Shown piece after piece: positions 61,632 to 64,000 of a stretch of DNA of 64,000 nucleotides. Numbering within the stretch: the first letter of the stretch is position 1; the number at the start of each line of letters is the position of its first letter. The DNA lies in NCBI RefSeq assembly GCF_052065755.1, contig NZ_JBQHTK010000002.1, forward strand, positions 124,001 to 188,000. Direction: 5' to 3'. This DNA is from Allocoprococcus sp004560705. GTDB taxonomy: Bacteria; Bacillota; Clostridia; Lachnospirales; Lachnospiraceae. A program made the translations under genes and the position numbers. Under the pieces are notes generated by a model. The model was not told the DNA's origin and made no database searches. It was given only the letters and a program-made list of their open reading frames with translations.

Positions 61632-63296
61632 TTGAAACGAACGAACAATTCTAAATTGAAAATCATTCCGCTGGGAGGTCTGGAAAAAATCGGAATGAAC
61701 ATTACTGCCTTTGAATATGAAGACAGTATTATTGTTGTGGATTGCGGTCTTTCATTTCCGGAAGATGATATGCTGGGAATCGACCTGGTAATTCCGGATA
61801 TTTCTTATCTTAAGAATAATGTTGAAAAATTAAAAGGTTTTGTAATCACCCATGGGCATGAAGACCATATTGGAGCTCTTTCTTATGTGCTTAAGGAGAT
61901 TAATCTCCCGATTTATACTACGAAGCTGACCATGGGAATCATTGAGAAAAAGCTGGCAGAGCATAATCTGCTTCGCTCCACCAGAAGAAAAGTGGTGCGC
62001 CACGGACAGTCTATCAATCTTGGGCAGTTCCGTATTGAATTTATCAAGACAAATCACAGTATTCAGGATGCATCTGCACTTGCCATTTATTCACCGGCAG
62101 GTATTGTGGTGCATACGGGAGACTTTAAAGTGGACTACACCCCGGTATTTGGCGACGCGATCGATCTTCAGCGGTTTGCGGAGATCGGAAAGAAGGGAGT
62201 ACTAGCCCTCATGTCGGACAGTACCAATGCAGAACGACCGGGATTTACCCAGTCTGAACGTACTGTGGGAGCAACATTCGACCGTATTTTTGCGGAGCAT
62301 ACGAACAGCCGTATCATCATTGCGACCTTTGCGTCGAATGTGGATCGTGTTCAGCAGATTATCAATTCTTCCTACAAATTTGGAAGAAAAGTTGTGGTTG
62401 AAGGACGCAGCATGGTCAATATCATTTCCGTAGCGTCTGAACTTGGATATCTGAATGTACCGGACAACACGCTGATCGAGGTGGATCAGCTCCGGAATTA
62501 TCCGCCGGAGAAGACGACGATCATCACAACCGGAAGCCAGGGAGAATCCATGGCGGCACTGTCCAGAATGTCGGCGGATATTCATAAGAAGATTACCATT
62601 ATGCCGGGCGATACGATCATTTTCAGTTCGAATCCGATCCCGGGAAATGAAAAAGCGGTTTCCCATGTGATCAATGAACTCTCTGCCAAAGGGGCAGACG
62701 TTATTTTCCAGGATGCACATGTTTCCGGTCATGCGTGTCAGGAGGAATTGAAGCTGATCTATTCCCTTGTGAAACCGAAATATGCCATTCCGGTGCATGG
62801 AGAATACCGGCATTTGAAAGCGAATGCGAATCTTGCAAAATCTCTGGGAATTCCGAAAGAGAATGTATTTATCCTGAAGTCGGGCGATGTGCTTGCTCTG
62901 GATGAGAACAGCGCCGAGATCGTAGATAAAGTTCATACAGGAGAGATTCTTGTGGATGGTCTTGGTGTAGGCGATGTCGGTAATATTGTTTTAAGGGATC
63001 GTCAGCATCTGGCGGAGGACGGTATTCTGATCGTTGTTCTCACTCTGGAAAAAGGTACCAATCAGCTCCTGGCAGGTCCGGATATCGTTTCCCGCGGCTT
63101 TGTCTATGTGCGTGAATCGGAAGGCCTGATGGAAGAGGCGAGATGTGTGCTTACGGATGCGGTGGAGCGGTGCCTGATGAGCCGCCACGCGGACTGGAGC
63201 AAGATCAAGCTTGTGATCCGCGATACGATGAATGATTTTATCTGGAAGAGAACGAAGAGAAAACCGATGATCCTACCGATCATTATGGATGTATAG
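61632..63296 (+). CDS. rnj: Ribonuclease J
   Basis: A 554-residue metallo-beta-lactamase/beta-CASP RNase with 5'-3' exo- and endonuclease activity in RNA decay and processing. Motifs: KIIPLGGLEKIGMN, THGHEDHIGAL (metal site), VHTGDFKVD, SDSTNAERPG, and the beta-CASP region ending in IPVHGEYRHL. The start is TTG at 61632, which has GGAGGTG (61620-61626) 5 bases upstream; an ATG at 61593 has no RBS. The ~90-base gap before it contains only a weak GC-rich stem. Only one RNase J is visible, so J1/J2 class is not assigned. Confidence 0.95.
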   Translation: MKRTNNSKLKIIPLGGLEKIGMNITAFEYEDSIIVVDCGLSFPEDDMLGIDLVIPDISYLKNNVEKLKGFVITHGHEDHIGALSYVLKEINLPIYTTKLTMGIIEKKLAEHNLLRSTRRKVVRHGQSINLGQFRIEFIKTNHSIQDASALAIYSPAGIVVHTGDFKVDYTPVFGDAIDLQRFAEIGKKGVLALMSDSTNAERPGFTQSERTVGATFDRIFAEHTNSRIIIATFASNVDRVQQIINSSYKFGRKVVVEGRSMVNIISVASELGYLNVPDNTLIEVDQLRNYPPEKTTIITTGSQGESMAALSRMSADIHKKITIMPGDTIIFSSNPIPGNEKAVSHVINELSAKGADVIFQDAHVSGHACQEELKLIYSLVKPKYAIPVHGEYRHLKANANLAKSLGIPKENVFILKSGDVLALDENSAEIVDKVHTGEILVDGLGVGDVGNIVLRDRQHLAEDGILIVVLTLEKGTNQLLAGPDIVSRGFVYVRESEGLMEEARCVLTDAVERCLMSRHADWSKIKLVIRDTMNDFIWKRTKRKPMILPIIMDV

Positions 63297-63307
63297 AAGG
63301 ATTCATG

Positions 63308-63330
63308 TGCCCCGCAGGTGTTGCGGGGCA
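63308..63330 (+). terminator. Hairpin after rnj (possible weak terminator)
   Basis: TGCCCCGCA pairs perfectly with TGCGGGGCA, but no T-run follows, so it may be a 3' stabilising stem instead. Confidence 0.5.
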
Positions 63331-63401
63331 TCTGTATGAATGCGTATACAGCTGTATGGACAGGATATCGGTGATGTGCAATACAGGAAGTGAGGAACCA
63401 C

Positions 63402-64000
63402 ATGATAGTTGAAGAACGTCTGGTGACATACTTACATTCTCTGGAACAGGAGAACAGCGAGATTCTGGAAGAGATCGAACAGGAGGCTTTGCGAGATAGT
63501 GTGCCGATCATACGCAAGGAGATGCAGAGTTTTCTGAAGGTGCTCCTTGCGATCAAACGTCCCACGAGGATCCTGGAAGTGGGAACAGCGGTCGGCTTCT
63601 CGGCGCTGCTGATGAGCGAATATGCTCCTGAAGAATGTACAATTACTACGATAGAAAATTATGAGAAAAGAATTCCCATTGCCCGGGAGAATTTCAAAAG
63701 AGCGGGGAAGGAACAGAAGATCACTCTGATCGAGGGAGATGCCATGGAAGTGCTGACAGAGCTGAGTGGGCCATATGATTTTATTTTTATGGATGCCGCG
63801 AAGGGGCAGTATATTGCATATCTCCCGGAAGTGCTCCGAATTCTGGAGCCGGATGGCGTTCTGGTTTCAGACAATGTGCTCCAGGACGGGAATATCATTG
63901 AGTCCCGTTTCGCGGTGGAAAGACGGGATCGCACGATACACAGCAGAATGCGGGAGTATTTGTATACGCTGAAGCATCACCCGGACCTGGAGACTTCGAT
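63402..64000 (+). CDS. trmR: SAM-dependent O-methyltransferase, TrmR-like (3' end outside window)
   Basis: The frame from ATG 63402 (MIVEERLVTYLHSLEQENSE) is open to the right edge, about 200 codons. SAM motif ILEVGTAVGFSALLMSE, then YDFIFMDAAKGQYIAYLPE and VLVSDNVLQDG define the COMT-type O-methyltransferase family. B. subtilis TrmR (YrrM), which methylates 5-hydroxyuridine in tRNA, lies in the equivalent ireB-ruvX-DUF1292 neighbourhood, so TrmR is likely; expected next are U32 peptidases, beyond the edge. GAGGAA lies about 7 bases upstream. Confidence 0.85.
   Translation, partial: MIVEERLVTYLHSLEQENSEILEEIEQEALRDSVPIIRKEMQSFLKVLLAIKRPTRILEVGTAVGFSALLMSEYAPEECTITTIENYEKRIPIARENFKRAGKEQKITLIEGDAMEVLTELSGPYDFIFMDAAKGQYIAYLPEVLRILEPDGVLVSDNVLQDGNIIESRFAVERRDRTIHSRMREYLYTLKHHPDLETS

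Overview
This window is ordinary chromosomal sequence from a low-to-moderate GC, spore-forming Firmicute. Lachnospiraceae (Clostridium cluster XIVa, Dorea/Mediterraneibacter/Blautia-like) fits best. The evidence is spoIVA with a good SigE-type promoter, a tyrosine T-box, strong AGGAGG ribosome binding sites, TTG/GTG/ATT starts, the dgt-dnaG-rpoD-trmK-nif3 order, pyrBI, and the ireB-ruvX-DUF1292 cluster. The genus is inference; no rRNA is present.

Layout. 1-2.8 kb: an NSS-type sodium symporter cut by the left edge, then the structured infC leader and infC-rpmI-rplT, with infC starting at ATT. 2.8-7.4 kb: a hairpin-rich spacer, an HD nucleotidase, an unusual ParB-like/BMP fusion, a metallophosphoesterase, lgt and a lacA-like remnant. 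7.4-7.8 kb: two identical tRNA-Leu(AAG) genes, each with its own promoter and terminator. 8.0-16.8 kb: polyphosphate:AMP phosphotransferase, dgt, dnaG, rpoD, trmK, nif3 family and a TGS-uridine kinase. 16.8-18.9 kb (minus): aroC-rluA. 19.1-22.6 kb: an L,D-transpeptidase, tgt and yajC. 22.7-25.3 kb: malQ and a LacI regulator behind a perfect LacI-type operator. 25.3-32.3 kb: leuB, ilvD, ilvB, serC, serA. 32.4-34.0 kb: an anchored polysaccharide deacetylase. 34.0-37.5 kb: aroE, then a Tyr T-box controlling aroF-aroB. 37.5-46.3 kb: PRPP synthetase (minus), a DUF512 radical-SAM protein, der, plsY, gpsA, a P-type ATPase and a YhhN protein. 46.3-49.5 kb: a ROK remnant, spoIVA, a MogA-like protein, rnhA and the RNase P RNA. 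49.6-50.3 kb: decayed LytTR regulator and ABC ATPase fragments. 50.4-51.8 kb (minus): pyrBI. 52.0-58.8 kb: pheA, a DUF815 ATPase, prmA, rsmE, cysteine desulfurase, thiI. 58.8-64 kb: an HPr-like protein without the active-site His (minus), mtaB, ireB, ruvX, a DUF1292 protein, RNase J, and trmR cut by the right edge.

Functional themes are translation and tRNA modification (infC, rpmI, rplT, tgt, trmK, rsmE, prmA, mtaB, thiI plus desulfurase, trmR, rnpB), aromatic, branched-chain and serine biosynthesis, and envelope work (lgt, Ldt, deacetylase, plsY/gpsA). I saw no prophage, insertion sequence or CRISPR array. The least explained items are the ParB-like/BMP fusion with its metallophosphoesterase neighbour, the repeated hairpin module after rplT, the His-less HPr, the orphan MogA-like protein, and several N-terminal gene fragments that mark past deletions.
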